Source: CAYFQB01 sp964345225 (lineage in GTDB: Bacteria > Nitrospirota > Thermodesulfovibrionia > Thermodesulfovibrionales > UBA6898). Taken from it: 64,000 nt of DNA. Below are positions 50,602 to 60,031 of this stretch, in pieces. The notes under the pieces are model-generated. The model was not told the DNA's origin, searched no databases, and saw nothing but the letters and a program-made list of their open reading frames with translations. A program made the translations under genes and the position numbers. How positions within the stretch are numbered: the stretch's first letter is position 1; each line of letters opens with the position of its first letter. The stretch covers positions 26,620 through 90,619 of the forward strand of contig CAYFQB010000011.1 in NCBI GenBank assembly GCA_964345225.1. The letters run 5' to 3'.

Positions 50602-51328
50602 TTATCTTCCCTATCTTCTCTGTTGAAATATAATAATCTTCAAATATTGTGTTAAGCTCATTAACTGTTGGTTTTAATTTCCCCTTCTTTATGTCAAGAA
50701 TCTTTCCAAATATATCTGTATTTACTCCTGTAGCAGATGAGAGTGAGCTAATAACATCATACTTTTTCAAAGGTGGCTCATTCCCCAGGAGAAAGATAAT
50801 TCCCCTGAAAAGAGGCATGTATCCGGAAATAGAACTGACGAAACGTTCTGTTAATATCTGCCTGTCTCCCAAAGAAGATATATAACCCTGTCTTAGTCCG
50901 ATAAGCTTGCTCTTGATTTCCCTTTCGCATTGATGACGCAGGTCTGTCTTTTTTATTTCTAAATCTTTAAGTATATCCTCTCCAAAGACTGTTTCATGGA
51001 TCATTTTAAAATCCAAAAACTCAATAGGAAAGACGTCAAGTGAGCGATTTATATACTCAGGGATCATAATAAGAGGTGCAGCTACACCTTTCTTCCTGTA
51101 TTTCTTACCCAGAGGTGCAATAAACTCGATAAACTTTAAGTCCATCTCTTTAAGTACTAAGATGCTGTTAATATCAGAAGTCTTGACATTGAAATCTTCT
51201 GTTACAGAACTGCCTGTCAGATGAACCGAGTGGATATTGTCAGAATAGCCTTTAAGAATATCTTCGATGAAGGGCCTTATTCTTTCGGCAATTACAGGTA
51301 GTTGTCTATCTAATTTTATATCAAACAT
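50582..51328 (-). CDS. Nucleotidyltransferase-fold protein, putative
   Basis: 248 aa. The ATG at 51328 is chosen because 'ggagg' lies 8 bases upstream, inside the frame that opens at 51343. Residues 30-60 ('HLTGSSVTEDFNVKTSDIN') resemble the GS-x(n)-DxD/N motif of the nucleotidyltransferase fold, with SDIN in place of DxD, so activity is uncertain. The rest is helical and unrecognised. It overlaps the TPM gene by 20 bp, suggesting translational coupling. Confidence 0.6.
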   Translation of the reverse strand: MFDIKLDRQLPVIAERIRPFIEDILKGYSDNIHSVHLTGSSVTEDFNVKTSDINSILVLKEMDLKFIEFIAPLGKKYRKKGVAAPLIMIPEYINRSLDVFPIEFLDFKMIHETVFGEDILKDLEIKKTDLRHQCEREIKSKLIGLRQGYISSLGDRQILTERFVSSISGYMPLFRGIIFLLGNEPPLKKYDVISSLSSATGVNTDIFGKILDIKKGKLKPTVNELNTIFEDYYISTEKIGKIIDELKV

Positions 51329-51475
51329 AGCTTTTTCCTCCATGTCAGGTTACATAATGCATTGATAATAACATAATGGATAAATAGAGTCTAAAACAAA
51401 AGGTAATAGATAAAATCGACTATATTATTATAATTTAAACTTATAGAGAATTTAAAATTATAATTAATAATTAAA

Positions 51476-51504
51476 TTGAAATTATAATTTTAATTTGCTA
51501 TACT
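51476..51504 (+). promoter_or_regulatory. Sigma-70-type promoter for the dsrMK-like genes
   Basis: TTGAAA (51476-51481) and TATACT (51499-51504) are separated by exactly 17 bp, in a very AT-rich stretch that could act as an UP element. They lie about 40 bp before the ATG at 51548, which has an 'agaggggt' Shine-Dalgarno. Confidence 0.75.
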
Positions 51505-51547
51505 GATACAGCAAAAAATCTATCTTTATCTAAGAGGGGTAAAAAAA

Positions 51548-52447
51548 ATGGAGACTATAGTAATAGGATTGGCATGGCTATCTGTGGCAGTCTTTGTACT
51601 CGGGGTTATTTACAAGTATTTCCGTTTCTCATCTATGCCTCTGAACCTCCGCTGGGATATTTATCCGGTACCTCATGAAAAAGGGGATAAACGTCATATC
51701 GGGGGATCTTATATGGAGGAGGTAGATTGGGATAAGAAGCCTTTACATTCATCTCTTTTAGGAGAGATTGCTGAAATGGCTTCAGAGATATTCTTTCTTA
51801 AAAGGGTTAGAAAGTATAACCAATACAACATGTGGCCTTTTTCCATGGCAATGCACTGGGGAATTTACCTGCTCTTTGCCTGGGTTATTCTCCTTTTAGT
51901 AGGTGCTTTTGTAAAAGTTGATGCACTATTTCAGATTACAACTATTATTGGGGCTGCATCCTTTATTCTTGGGGCCTTTGGCTGTATTTCACTTATTTTA
52001 AAAAGGGCTACGAACAGGGAACTTAGTCTTTACACTACACCCGTAGATTACTTTAACCTGTTGCTTCTGCTTTCCATTTTTGCTACCGGTATTTTATCCA
52101 TGAGTCTTGATCCTTCTTTCAGTAATTCAAGAAACTATATTCATGGTGTTGTTACATTCAGTCTATCCCCTGTGCCAACATTCGTACTGCTGAATTTCAT
52201 ACTTTTTGAGGCATTTCTTATGTATATGCCTTTTACAAAACTTCTTCATTATGTTGCAAAGTATTTTAATTTTCACCAGGCTTTCTGGGATGATGCATTC
52301 AAGAAAAAAGGATCTGCCATTGATAAAAAAGTACTAGAACAACTCTCTTTTAAAGTATCTTGGTCGGGGCCTCACATAGTCCCTGGCAAGACGTGGCTTG
52401 AAGAGGCACAGATTGTTGATGCAGAACCAAAAAAGGGGGATAAATAA
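51548..52447 (+). CDS. DsrM/HdrE/NarI-like membrane cytochrome b subunit
   Basis: 299 aa with about five membrane helices. It resembles the di-heme b subunits of DsrM/NarI type: 'PFSMAMHWGIYLLFAWVILL' near residue 95 (His in helix) and 'FTKLLHYVAKYFNFHQAFW' near 232 (His after the last helix). It should pass electrons between the quinone pool and the iron-sulfur partner encoded next, whose ATG directly follows its stop. The DsrJ, DsrO and DsrP genes of the full complex are absent. Confidence 0.82.
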   Translation: METIVIGLAWLSVAVFVLGVIYKYFRFSSMPLNLRWDIYPVPHEKGDKRHIGGSYMEEVDWDKKPLHSSLLGEIAEMASEIFFLKRVRKYNQYNMWPFSMAMHWGIYLLFAWVILLLVGAFVKVDALFQITTIIGAASFILGAFGCISLILKRATNRELSLYTTPVDYFNLLLLLSIFATGILSMSLDPSFSNSRNYIHGVVTFSLSPVPTFVLLNFILFEAFLMYMPFTKLLHYVAKYFNFHQAFWDDAFKKKGSAIDKKVLEQLSFKVSWSGPHIVPGKTWLEEAQIVDAEPKKGDK

Positions 52448-54067
52448 ATGAACAATAATAAAAAATTAACAGAATTTAAAGATATGGCAAGGTATACTGA
52501 TGAGCCTCTTGTTGCACTTAAAGTAGAGGATTTGATGGAGATTCCCTATTTAACCGAGGAACCTGCTGTAGTGCCTCCCAAAGAAAGTCTTCTTGAAAAT
52601 TACGACTTTTCCCTGGATGGACATACTCCTTTTACTATTCCAAAGCCCAAGAGTCAAGAGGAGGCAGACAGGATAGTATTTGGATTCTTAAGCGGCCTCG
52701 AAAAGCTATTTGATCGTCAAAATAACTGGACATTTTTGAAAATTTTCAAACTTACAATGGAATACTGTGTGAAGTGCCAAACCTGCTCTGAAGCATGCCA
52801 TTCATACGTTGCAAGTGGAAGGGAAGAGATATACAGGCCTACCTTCAGGTCAGAGGTCTTGAGGAAGATATATAAAAGGTATTTTACAACAAGTGGAAAG
52901 CTTCTCAGAGGTCTTGTTGGTGCGGATGTAGAGGTCAACTATAAGACAGTTATAAGGCTTTTAGAATCAGCCTACCGGTGCAATGTATGCAGAAGATGTT
53001 CAATGTATTGCCCTATGGGAATCGATAATGCATTGATAGCAAGGGAAATAAGAAAGGTATTTAGTCAGGAATTGGGAATTGCACCTCTTGAGCTGTTTCA
53101 GAAAGGCACAAGGCAGCATCTTATAAAAGGTTCTTCGACAGGGATGATGCCTATTGCATTCAAGGACCTTGTAAAATATATAGAAGAGGATATCGAGGAA
53201 AGAACAGGAAAAAAGATAAAGATACCTGTTGATAAGAAGGGTGCTGATATACTGCTGATACATAATGCAGGTGAATTTATCGCATGGCCTGATAATCCCG
53301 CTGCATTTGCCATTCTCTTTGATGCTGCAGGGGTGAACTACACACTGAGCAGTGAACCCCTTGGATACGACGGGGTAAACTACGGCCTGTTTTGTGAGGA
53401 CGTGGAACTCGCGAGGATAGGATTAAAACATGTTATGATCGCAAAAGAGTTAGGCGTCAAAAAGATAGTAGTAGGGGAATGCGGACATGCACACAAGGTC
53501 ATGTGCGTAATAACAGACCGTGTATTCCCGGGTGATCTAAGTCTTTCCGAACTACCGAGGGAAAGTTGTCTGCCTCTGTTCTGGGACATAGTGAGGAAAA
53601 AGCGTGTCAAACTTGATCCCGGCAGAAATAACTTCCCAGTAACCCTGCACGATTCATGTAATATAGCCAGGTTGATGGGTATTGTCTCGCCGCAAAGAAA
53701 TATTGTTAAGTCTGTTTGTGCAAAGCCTTTGAGGGAGATGGAACCCCACGGACCGTTCAATTATTGCTGTGGTGGAGGCAGCGGCTTTGCAATAATGAAT
53801 ACACTTAATTTTAAACAATGGCGAAACAAGATAAGTGAGCGGATGAAGCTGAAACAGGTACTTGAAGCCTTTAAAGACGTCCTGGATCCCGAAACCAATA
53901 AGTATGTTATAGCAGCTTGCTCAAACTGCAAAGGAGCTATGAGAGATATAATTACTCACTATGATCTGTGGGAAAAATACGGGATACTTTATGGCGGACT
54001 TGTGGAGCTTATAGTTAATGCAATGGTGGATATCCCGCCATTTATTAAGTGGGAATTGGAGGAATAA
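52448..54067 (+). CDS. DsrK/HdrD-like iron-sulfur subunit
   Basis: 539 aa. Two [4Fe-4S] ferredoxin-type motifs are present: Cys107, 110, 113 and 117 in 'CVKCQTCSEACH', and Cys178, 181, 184 and 188 in 'CNVCRRCSMYCP'. A C-terminal CCG domain follows ('HDSCNIARLMG', 'FNYCCGGGSGFAI', 'ACSNCKGAM'), expected to hold a noncubane cluster of the heterodisulfide-reductase type. In DsrK this site is thought to act on the DsrC trisulfide/disulfide. The ATG directly follows the dsrM-like stop. Whether the substrate is DsrC or another disulfide cannot be told here. Confidence 0.87.
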   Translation: MNNNKKLTEFKDMARYTDEPLVALKVEDLMEIPYLTEEPAVVPPKESLLENYDFSLDGHTPFTIPKPKSQEEADRIVFGFLSGLEKLFDRQNNWTFLKIFKLTMEYCVKCQTCSEACHSYVASGREEIYRPTFRSEVLRKIYKRYFTTSGKLLRGLVGADVEVNYKTVIRLLESAYRCNVCRRCSMYCPMGIDNALIAREIRKVFSQELGIAPLELFQKGTRQHLIKGSSTGMMPIAFKDLVKYIEEDIEERTGKKIKIPVDKKGADILLIHNAGEFIAWPDNPAAFAILFDAAGVNYTLSSEPLGYDGVNYGLFCEDVELARIGLKHVMIAKELGVKKIVVGECGHAHKVMCVITDRVFPGDLSLSELPRESCLPLFWDIVRKKRVKLDPGRNNFPVTLHDSCNIARLMGIVSPQRNIVKSVCAKPLREMEPHGPFNYCCGGGSGFAIMNTLNFKQWRNKISERMKLKQVLEAFKDVLDPETNKYVIAACSNCKGAMRDIITHYDLWEKYGILYGGLVELIVNAMVDIPPFIKWELEE

Positions 54068-54151
54068 CCAGGAAATATAATCTATTAAACCGTAAAAAAG
54101 TATAGCTACTAGAAACTTTTTATTATTAATTAGGCAGCTAGTTTTTTAATT

Positions 54152-54210
54152 TAGCCCAAAAAATGCAAATGTTTCCCCTCATAAATGCTTTTTTTTGGGC
54201 TAAAATTTTT
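54152..54210 (+). terminator. Strong hairpin between dsrK-like gene and hypF
   Basis: A 12-bp stem, tagcccaaaaaa (54152-54163) with ttttttgggcta (54191-54202), has a partly pairing gca/tgc inside and is followed by aaaattttt. It is a plausible terminator for the dsrMK-like unit. A further 'gggctttag' follows at 54211. Confidence 0.7.
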
Positions 54211-54325
54211 GGGCTTTAGATTCTTTTCTCTTCATATGTATTAAATCAACCTTGAATGCATAATACTAGAGTGTTTAAGTTATAATAAATTTATATAAGC
54301 AGATATCCTCAAATATACAACAAAT

Positions 54326-56677
54326 ATGGAATGCCTAAATATCTCAATTAAAGGTATTGTCCAGGGTGTTGGCTTCAGGCCTTTTATCTATAATCTTGCC
54401 AATAAGATGTCCTTAAAAGGATATGTAACAAATACCACAGATGGAGTTGTAATAGCTGTTGAAGGGGACAATCTCGACATTTTTGTTGAGAAGATAAGGA
54501 CAGATGCCCCACCTTTATCAAAAATACTTAGTATTGATATTGTTCTGGAAAAATTCCGGGGCTTTTCCGGCTTTACAATACTTAAAAGTGAAGACATCGG
54601 CAGTTTTACGCTTGTCTCTTCGGATATCTCTGTTTGCAATGACTGTATGAATGAAATGTTTGACAAGGAAGACAGGCGTTATCTTTACCCGTTTATTAAC
54701 TGTACGAACTGCGGACCCAGATACACTATTACAGAATCCGTGCCTTATGACAGAATTAATACCACGATGCATGTTTTTCAGATGTGCAGGGAATGCGGCA
54801 CAGAATACAATAATCCGGCTGACAGGAGGTTCCATGCACAGCCAAATGCATGTCCGGAATGTGGCCCATCTATAACTTTAATTAACGGTCAAAAATCTGC
54901 CATCAGTAGTAAGAACCCGGTAGAAAAGGCTATAGAGTTATTAAAGGAAGGTAAAATTGTTGCAATAAAGGGGCTCGGCGGGTTTCATATAGCATGTGAT
55001 GCAACAAACAGGGACGCCGTAGAGAAATTAAGAGACAGGAAGAGAAAAAGCAATAAGCCATTTGCGCTTATGGCGCCTGACATTTCAAATGTCAAAAAAT
55101 ACTGTTATATGAACAGAGAGGAGGAATTTCTCATTTCCTCTCCTAATAGGCCAATTGTCTTATTAAAAAAACTTAAAGATTTATCCCTGCCAGAGGCAAT
55201 TGCACATAATAACAGGTATTTAGGCTTTATGCTTCCATATACACCTCTGCATTACCTGTTATTCTATTATCCTTTTGCTTCTCATTCAATTCCCCATTTT
55301 TCTGCTCTTGTAATGACAAGTGGAAATCTTTCGGAGGAGCCGATAGTTATTGACAACGGTGAAGTTACTTTAAGGTTATCCGTTATTTCTGATGCATATC
55401 TTCTCCACAACAGGGATATATTTATGCGAGTTGATGATTCTGTTCTCCGAGTCATAAGCAAGAATGCAGAGAAAGGGGAAGAAAAAGTGGTCTTTATAAG
55501 GAGGTCAAGGGGATATGTGCCGGACCCTATACTGTTGTATGATGACGGGCCGGATGTCCTTGGATGCGGGGCTGATTTGAAAAACACTTTTACTATCACA
55601 AAGGGAAGTTATGCGATACCGAGCCAGCATATAGGTGATATGGAGAATTATGAGACACTAAGGTTTTTTGAAGAAACACTGGATAACCTTAAAGCTGTTT
55701 ACAGGGCAGAGCCCATAGCGATTGTTTATGACCTTCATCCTAACTATCTGTCAACGCAATGGGCATTGAAGCAAAGAGAAAATAGCGAGGTGAAAGGATT
55801 AAAATTTTATGGCATACAGCATCACTATGCCCATATTGCATCAGTAATGGCTGAGAAGAATTTAAAAGAAAAAGTCATAGGGGTTTCTTTTGACGGCAAT
55901 GGTTACGGGGGAGATGGAACTCTATGGGGTGGAGAGTTTATGATAGCTGACATTTCGGGATTTAAAAGGACAGGCCATATAAAATATGTTCCACTGCCAG
56001 GAGGAGAAACGGCCATAAAAGAGCCCTGGAGGATTGCACTAAGTTATCTCAAAAGTATTTCAGGCGATGAAATATGGAATTATATAAATCACTCCCAATT
56101 TATTGATAAGTACGGGAAGGAATTAATCAATAAGATTTTGAAGATTGCAGAAAATAAAGAATTTTCTCCTCTTTCTTCAGGTGCTGGAAGGCTTTTTGAT
56201 GCTGTTTCTTCATTGTTAGGCATCTGTGATAAAAATACTTTCGAAGGTGAAGCTGCAATGGCTCTGGAATCATTTGTATTGAATGACATGGATGAAGACT
56301 ATCCTGTTAATATAATATTTAAAGACCCGATGGAAATAGACTTTTCTACAACCATCTTAAGGATTATGGAGGATATTGAAAGAAATGGTGACAAAAAGGT
56401 AATATCCTCGAAATTTCATAATACAGTTGCTGAGGCTATCAAGAGAGTTGTTATTAAGCTCTCATTGACAAATAATATAAGAAAAGTTGTTCTGAGCGGT
56501 GGTGTTTTTCAGAATATTTATTTACTGACAAGAGTTATGGACGGCTTGATATCTGAGGGTATGATTGTCTATACAAATGAGATTGTCCCCTGTAATGATG
56601 CTGGAATATCACTTGGCCAGGCATATATAATCAGGGAAAGGATTAAGGCAGGCATAAATGAGCAGGGTAGTTCTTAA
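54326..56677 (+). CDS. hypF: Carbamoyltransferase HypF
   Basis: 783 aa. In order: an acylphosphatase domain ('GIVQGVGFRPFIYNLA', 1-90), two zinc fingers ('CNDCMNEMF', 'CTNCGPRYT', 'CRECGTEYN' and 'CPECGPSI', 105-180), a YrdC-like domain (195-375, 'KGLGGFHIACDATNRDAV') and a Kae1-like domain ('GIQHHYAHIASVMAEKNL' and 'VSFDGNGYGGDGTLWGGEF'). It makes the carbamoyl group for the cyanide ligands of [NiFe]-hydrogenase. It overlaps hypD by 20 bp. Confidence 0.97.
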   Translation: MECLNISIKGIVQGVGFRPFIYNLANKMSLKGYVTNTTDGVVIAVEGDNLDIFVEKIRTDAPPLSKILSIDIVLEKFRGFSGFTILKSEDIGSFTLVSSDISVCNDCMNEMFDKEDRRYLYPFINCTNCGPRYTITESVPYDRINTTMHVFQMCRECGTEYNNPADRRFHAQPNACPECGPSITLINGQKSAISSKNPVEKAIELLKEGKIVAIKGLGGFHIACDATNRDAVEKLRDRKRKSNKPFALMAPDISNVKKYCYMNREEEFLISSPNRPIVLLKKLKDLSLPEAIAHNNRYLGFMLPYTPLHYLLFYYPFASHSIPHFSALVMTSGNLSEEPIVIDNGEVTLRLSVISDAYLLHNRDIFMRVDDSVLRVISKNAEKGEEKVVFIRRSRGYVPDPILLYDDGPDVLGCGADLKNTFTITKGSYAIPSQHIGDMENYETLRFFEETLDNLKAVYRAEPIAIVYDLHPNYLSTQWALKQRENSEVKGLKFYGIQHHYAHIASVMAEKNLKEKVIGVSFDGNGYGGDGTLWGGEFMIADISGFKRTGHIKYVPLPGGETAIKEPWRIALSYLKSISGDEIWNYINHSQFIDKYGKELINKILKIAENKEFSPLSSGAGRLFDAVSSLLGICDKNTFEGEAAMALESFVLNDMDEDYPVNIIFKDPMEIDFSTTILRIMEDIERNGDKKVISSKFHNTVAEAIKRVVIKLSLTNNIRKVVLSGGVFQNIYLLTRVMDGLISEGMIVYTNEIVPCNDAGISLGQAYIIRERIKAGINEQGSS

Positions 56678-57719
56678 GATAAGGGAGCTGATGGATTCAA
56701 TCGAAAGACCTGTCAAGCTGATGGAGGTATGTGGCACGCATACGGTTGCTATATTCAGGCATGGAATCAGAGACCTGTTACCTGAAGGGGTATTACTATT
56801 AAGCGGGCCTGGCTGTCCTGTATGTGTTACTTCGATTAAAGACGTAGAGACAGCTATGGCATTATCAAGATTTGACAATGTTATCTTTTCAACATTTGGA
56901 GATATGATGAAGGTTCCGGGAAACAAAAAATCTCTCTTTGATGCAAAGGCAGAAGGAAGCGATATAAGAGTAGTGTACTCACCCCTTGATGCCCTTCGGA
57001 TTGCGCAGACAAACAAAGAAAAAAAGGTTATTTTTTTTGCAACAGGTTTTGAGACGACATCTCCGTCTGTAGCAGGGACAGTTATGGAGGCTGAAGAGCA
57101 AGGGATCGACAATTTCTATATCTATCCGGTTCACAAGACAATTCCGCCTGCTATAAAAGCACTACTTGATTCGGGCGAAGTAAAGGTTGACGGATTTATT
57201 CTGCCCGGACATGTAAGCACCATTATTGGCAGAAGGCCATACGGCTTTATTGCTTCAGGTTACAATAAATCCTCGGTTATTACAGGTTTTGATGCTGACG
57301 ATATACTATCAGGTATAATGATGCTCCTTAAACAGATTCTGTCTGAAAAGGCAAAGGTGGAGATTCAATATAAAAGAGCTGTAAGAGAGGAAGGAAATCC
57401 GAGGGCGGTTTCCATTATGTATGAATACTTTGAACCGGATGATGCAGAATGGAGAGGTATTGGAACAATATCTGGAAGCGGACTCAGACTTAAGGAAAAA
57501 TTCAGACACAGGGATATAAGAACTGTTTTTGATGTGACAGTGCCGGAGTATAAAGATCCAGAGGCATGTTCCTGTGGTGAAGTCCTCAAAGGAATTAAAA
57601 TCCCCACCGAATGCAAACTGTTTGGAAAAGTATGCACTCCCGATAAGCCTGTAGGTCCTTGTATGGTAAGCTCGGAAGGGAGTTGCGCTGCGTATTATAA
57701 ATACCGGCTTGCAACCTGA
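56658..57719 (+). CDS. hypD: Hydrogenase expression/formation protein HypD
   Basis: 353 aa. 'MEVCGTHTVAIFRHGIRDLL' and 'LLSGPGCPVCVTS' carry the thiol cysteines, 'FATGFETTSP' is conserved, and the C-terminal [4Fe-4S] region has 'CSCGEVLKGIKIPTECKLFG' and 'CTPDKPVGPCMVSSEGSC'. It assembles the Fe(CN)2CO unit with HypC and HypE. HypC, normally encoded next to hypD, has no gene here. Confidence 0.97.
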   Translation: MSRVVLKIRELMDSIERPVKLMEVCGTHTVAIFRHGIRDLLPEGVLLLSGPGCPVCVTSIKDVETAMALSRFDNVIFSTFGDMMKVPGNKKSLFDAKAEGSDIRVVYSPLDALRIAQTNKEKKVIFFATGFETTSPSVAGTVMEAEEQGIDNFYIYPVHKTIPPAIKALLDSGEVKVDGFILPGHVSTIIGRRPYGFIASGYNKSSVITGFDADDILSGIMMLLKQILSEKAKVEIQYKRAVREEGNPRAVSIMYEYFEPDDAEWRGIGTISGSGLRLKEKFRHRDIRTVFDVTVPEYKDPEACSCGEVLKGIKIPTECKLFGKVCTPDKPVGPCMVSSEGSCAAYYKYRLAT

Positions 57720-57734
57720 AATCAGGAGGTTGTT

Positions 57735-58733
57735 TTGGCTCTGATACATTTAGGTCACGGTAGTGGCGGGAGTATGATGCATCAATTAATTAGAGATTAT
57801 TTTGTTCCTGCCTTTGATTTAAAGAGTCTGAATGATTCTGCTGTAATAGGGCCTGGTTTAAGCGGAAAGATTGCTATTACAACTGATTCTTATGTTATTT
57901 CCCCTCTATTCTTCCCTGGCGGAGATATAGGTTCTCTTTCAGTATGCGGAACTGTTAATGACCTTTCAGTATCTGGTGCAAGTCCTCTTTACATGACGGC
58001 AGGCTTTATAATCGAGGAAGGATTCCAGCTCCAGGACCTCAGAAGGATTCTAAATTCCATGAAATCAGTATCAGATAAGATAGGAGTCAAAATTATTGCA
58101 GGGGATACCAAGGTTGTAGACAAGGGTAAGGGTGACGGGGTATTTATTAATACAACCGGTTTTGGAATAATCGGAGAAGGAGTAGATATATCTCCATCTA
58201 ATGTAAGGCCTGGCGATAAGGTTATTTTGAGCGGCTCGATAGGAAATCATGGGATATCAGTAATAGCAGAAAGAAACGGTATAAGTTTTGAACCTCAAAT
58301 ATACAGTGATGTTCGACCTTTAAACAGTCTTGTTGAACTTATGATTAAAAAAACAAAAAGAATCCATGTTATGAGAGACCCTACAAGGGGGGGTATTGCA
58401 ACTACTTTAAAAGAAATTGCAAACGTTTCAGGATATTGCATTATAATAGATGAAAATTCTGTCGAGGTAAAGCCTGCAGTCAGAGGTGCATGTGAACTGC
58501 TCGGCTTTGATCCGCTTTATGTAGCAAATGAAGGGATACTAATAGCTTTTGTTGATAAAGAAGATGCTGACTCACTTGTTAATGAAATGAAAATGACTGG
58601 GGAAGGAAGTGATGCCATAATTATAGGTGAAGTATCCGAGACACCAAAGCAGTCAGTACTATTGAAAACAAATGTCGGTGGTACTAGAATACTAGATATG
58701 CTTTCAGGTGACCAGTTGCCCAGAATATGTTAA
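57735..58733 (+). CDS. hypE: Hydrogenase expression/formation protein HypE
   Basis: 332 aa. A TTG start is supported by 'caggaggt' 5 bases upstream and by the family N-terminus 'LIHLGHGSGGSMMHQLI'. The ATP-binding AIRS-like fold has 'GDIGSLSVCGTVNDLSVSGA' and 'GDTKVVDKGKGDGVFIN'. The C-terminus ends in the obligatory 'PRIC', whose Cys takes the carbamoyl group from HypF and dehydrates it to thiocyanate. It lies 15 bp after hypD. Confidence 0.97.
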   Translation: MALIHLGHGSGGSMMHQLIRDYFVPAFDLKSLNDSAVIGPGLSGKIAITTDSYVISPLFFPGGDIGSLSVCGTVNDLSVSGASPLYMTAGFIIEEGFQLQDLRRILNSMKSVSDKIGVKIIAGDTKVVDKGKGDGVFINTTGFGIIGEGVDISPSNVRPGDKVILSGSIGNHGISVIAERNGISFEPQIYSDVRPLNSLVELMIKKTKRIHVMRDPTRGGIATTLKEIANVSGYCIIIDENSVEVKPAVRGACELLGFDPLYVANEGILIAFVDKEDADSLVNEMKMTGEGSDAIIIGEVSETPKQSVLLKTNVGGTRILDMLSGDQLPRIC

Positions 58734-58792
58734 AAGAGAGATAAATAGAGAATAAATATTCAACTTAAGTTAAATTATAAGGAATAGAATAA

Positions 58793-59224
58793 ATGACAAA
58801 AGAGAAGTCAGTTATCAGATACAATAACGGCACCATAATAAAAGGCTATTTAAAGGATTTCTCACCGGATCAGTCAGAAATAACTTTAATAGTAGCTACA
58901 ACTAACAGAACTCTTACTGTTAATATTGATGAATTAAAAGCAATATTTTTTGTCAAATCTTTTGAGGGTGATAAAGAACACAAAGAAATAAAGACCTACG
59001 GTATTAGCAAGCCCTCAGGGCAAAGAGTTTTTATAAAGTTCAAGGACGATGAATCTATGGTAGGCTTTTTAGAAGGTAATGTACCGTGGGACCGAGGATT
59101 TTTCCTTTCAAGCAAGGATAAGGGCATAAAAGGCTTTTTCCTTCTGCCTGTTGATCTGGATTCAAATAATAAAAAGGTTTTTGTAGTCAAGTCATCAGTC
59201 AGAGATGTGACTGTTGTTCCATAA
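58793..59224 (+). CDS. Conserved hypothetical protein (DUF6982-like)
   Basis: 143 aa, soluble. The pattern 'VIRYNNGTIIKGYLKDFSPD' followed by 'LKAIFFVKSFEGD' resembles a small beta-rich family I recall as DUF6982; its function is unknown. A second similar half ('RVFIKFKDDESMVGFLEGNV') suggests an internal duplication of an SH3/Sm-like strand set. It lies between hypE and pdxJ on the same strand with short gaps, so it may be co-transcribed. Confidence 0.65.
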   Translation: MTKEKSVIRYNNGTIIKGYLKDFSPDQSEITLIVATTNRTLTVNIDELKAIFFVKSFEGDKEHKEIKTYGISKPSGQRVFIKFKDDESMVGFLEGNVPWDRGFFLSSKDKGIKGFFLLPVDLDSNNKKVFVVKSSVRDVTVVP

Positions 59225-59249
59225 ATTTTATCATTAAGGTTGAGAGTTT

Positions 59250-59972
59250 ATGATTCTTGGAGTTAATGTTGACCACGTTGCAACAGTAAGGCAGGCACGG
59301 ATGGGAATTGAGCCGGATCCTGTTATGGCTGCAACCCTCGCAATTCTCGGTGGTGCAGACGGGATAACCATACATCTGAGAGAAGACAGAAGGCATATAA
59401 ACGACAGAGACCTCGATTTATTAAAAGATTTTGTGCCGGTTGAACTCAATCTTGAAATGGCTGCCACAAAGGAGATGATTAAGATTGCAACGAGTAAGCG
59501 CCCGGACCTTGTAACACTTGTGCCTGAAAAGAGACAGGAGCTTACAACGGAGGGGGGACTTAACGTTAGATCCCAGAGAAAGAATATTAAGAATACCGTC
59601 AAAATTCTTAAAGACAACGGAATTCCTGTCAGCCTCTTCATAAATCCTTCAGAAGAAGATATCGTTATATCAAAAGAAACAGGTGCTGATATGGTTGAAA
59701 TACATACAGGGAATTATTCAAATGAAAGAGGACAGAAACAGGAGAGGGAGCTTTTAAAGGTTGTCAGGTCTGTAAGAAAGGCGATAGATATTGGACTAAA
59801 GGCCAATGCAGGACATGGCCTGAATTATTTTAATGTTTCCAAGATAGCAGAGATAGAGGGAATAAGAGGTCTTTATATTGGACACAGCATAATATCAAGA
59901 GCTGTACTGGTTGGGATTGAAAGGGCGGTAAGAGAGATGAAAGAGCTGATAAATGCAAAATGTAAATTGTAA
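59250..59972 (+). CDS. pdxJ: Pyridoxine 5'-phosphate synthase
   Basis: 240 aa. 'LGVNVDHVATVRQARM', 'GGADGITIHLREDRRHI', 'VTLVPEKRQELTTEGGL', 'ADMVEIHTGNYSN' and 'ANAGHGLNYFNV' cover the TIM-barrel active site with its histidine and glutamate residues. It joins deoxyxylulose 5-phosphate and 3-amino-1-hydroxyacetone phosphate. It is followed by acpS, a widespread gene pair. Confidence 0.97.
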   Translation: MILGVNVDHVATVRQARMGIEPDPVMAATLAILGGADGITIHLREDRRHINDRDLDLLKDFVPVELNLEMAATKEMIKIATSKRPDLVTLVPEKRQELTTEGGLNVRSQRKNIKNTVKILKDNGIPVSLFINPSEEDIVISKETGADMVEIHTGNYSNERGQKQERELLKVVRSVRKAIDIGLKANAGHGLNYFNVSKIAEIEGIRGLYIGHSIISRAVLVGIERAVREMKELINAKCKL

Positions 59973-60031
59973 ATTTTCAATTTTGCTTTTTGAAATTACT
60001 AATCTTCAATTATCATCTTAACGGAGTTCAT

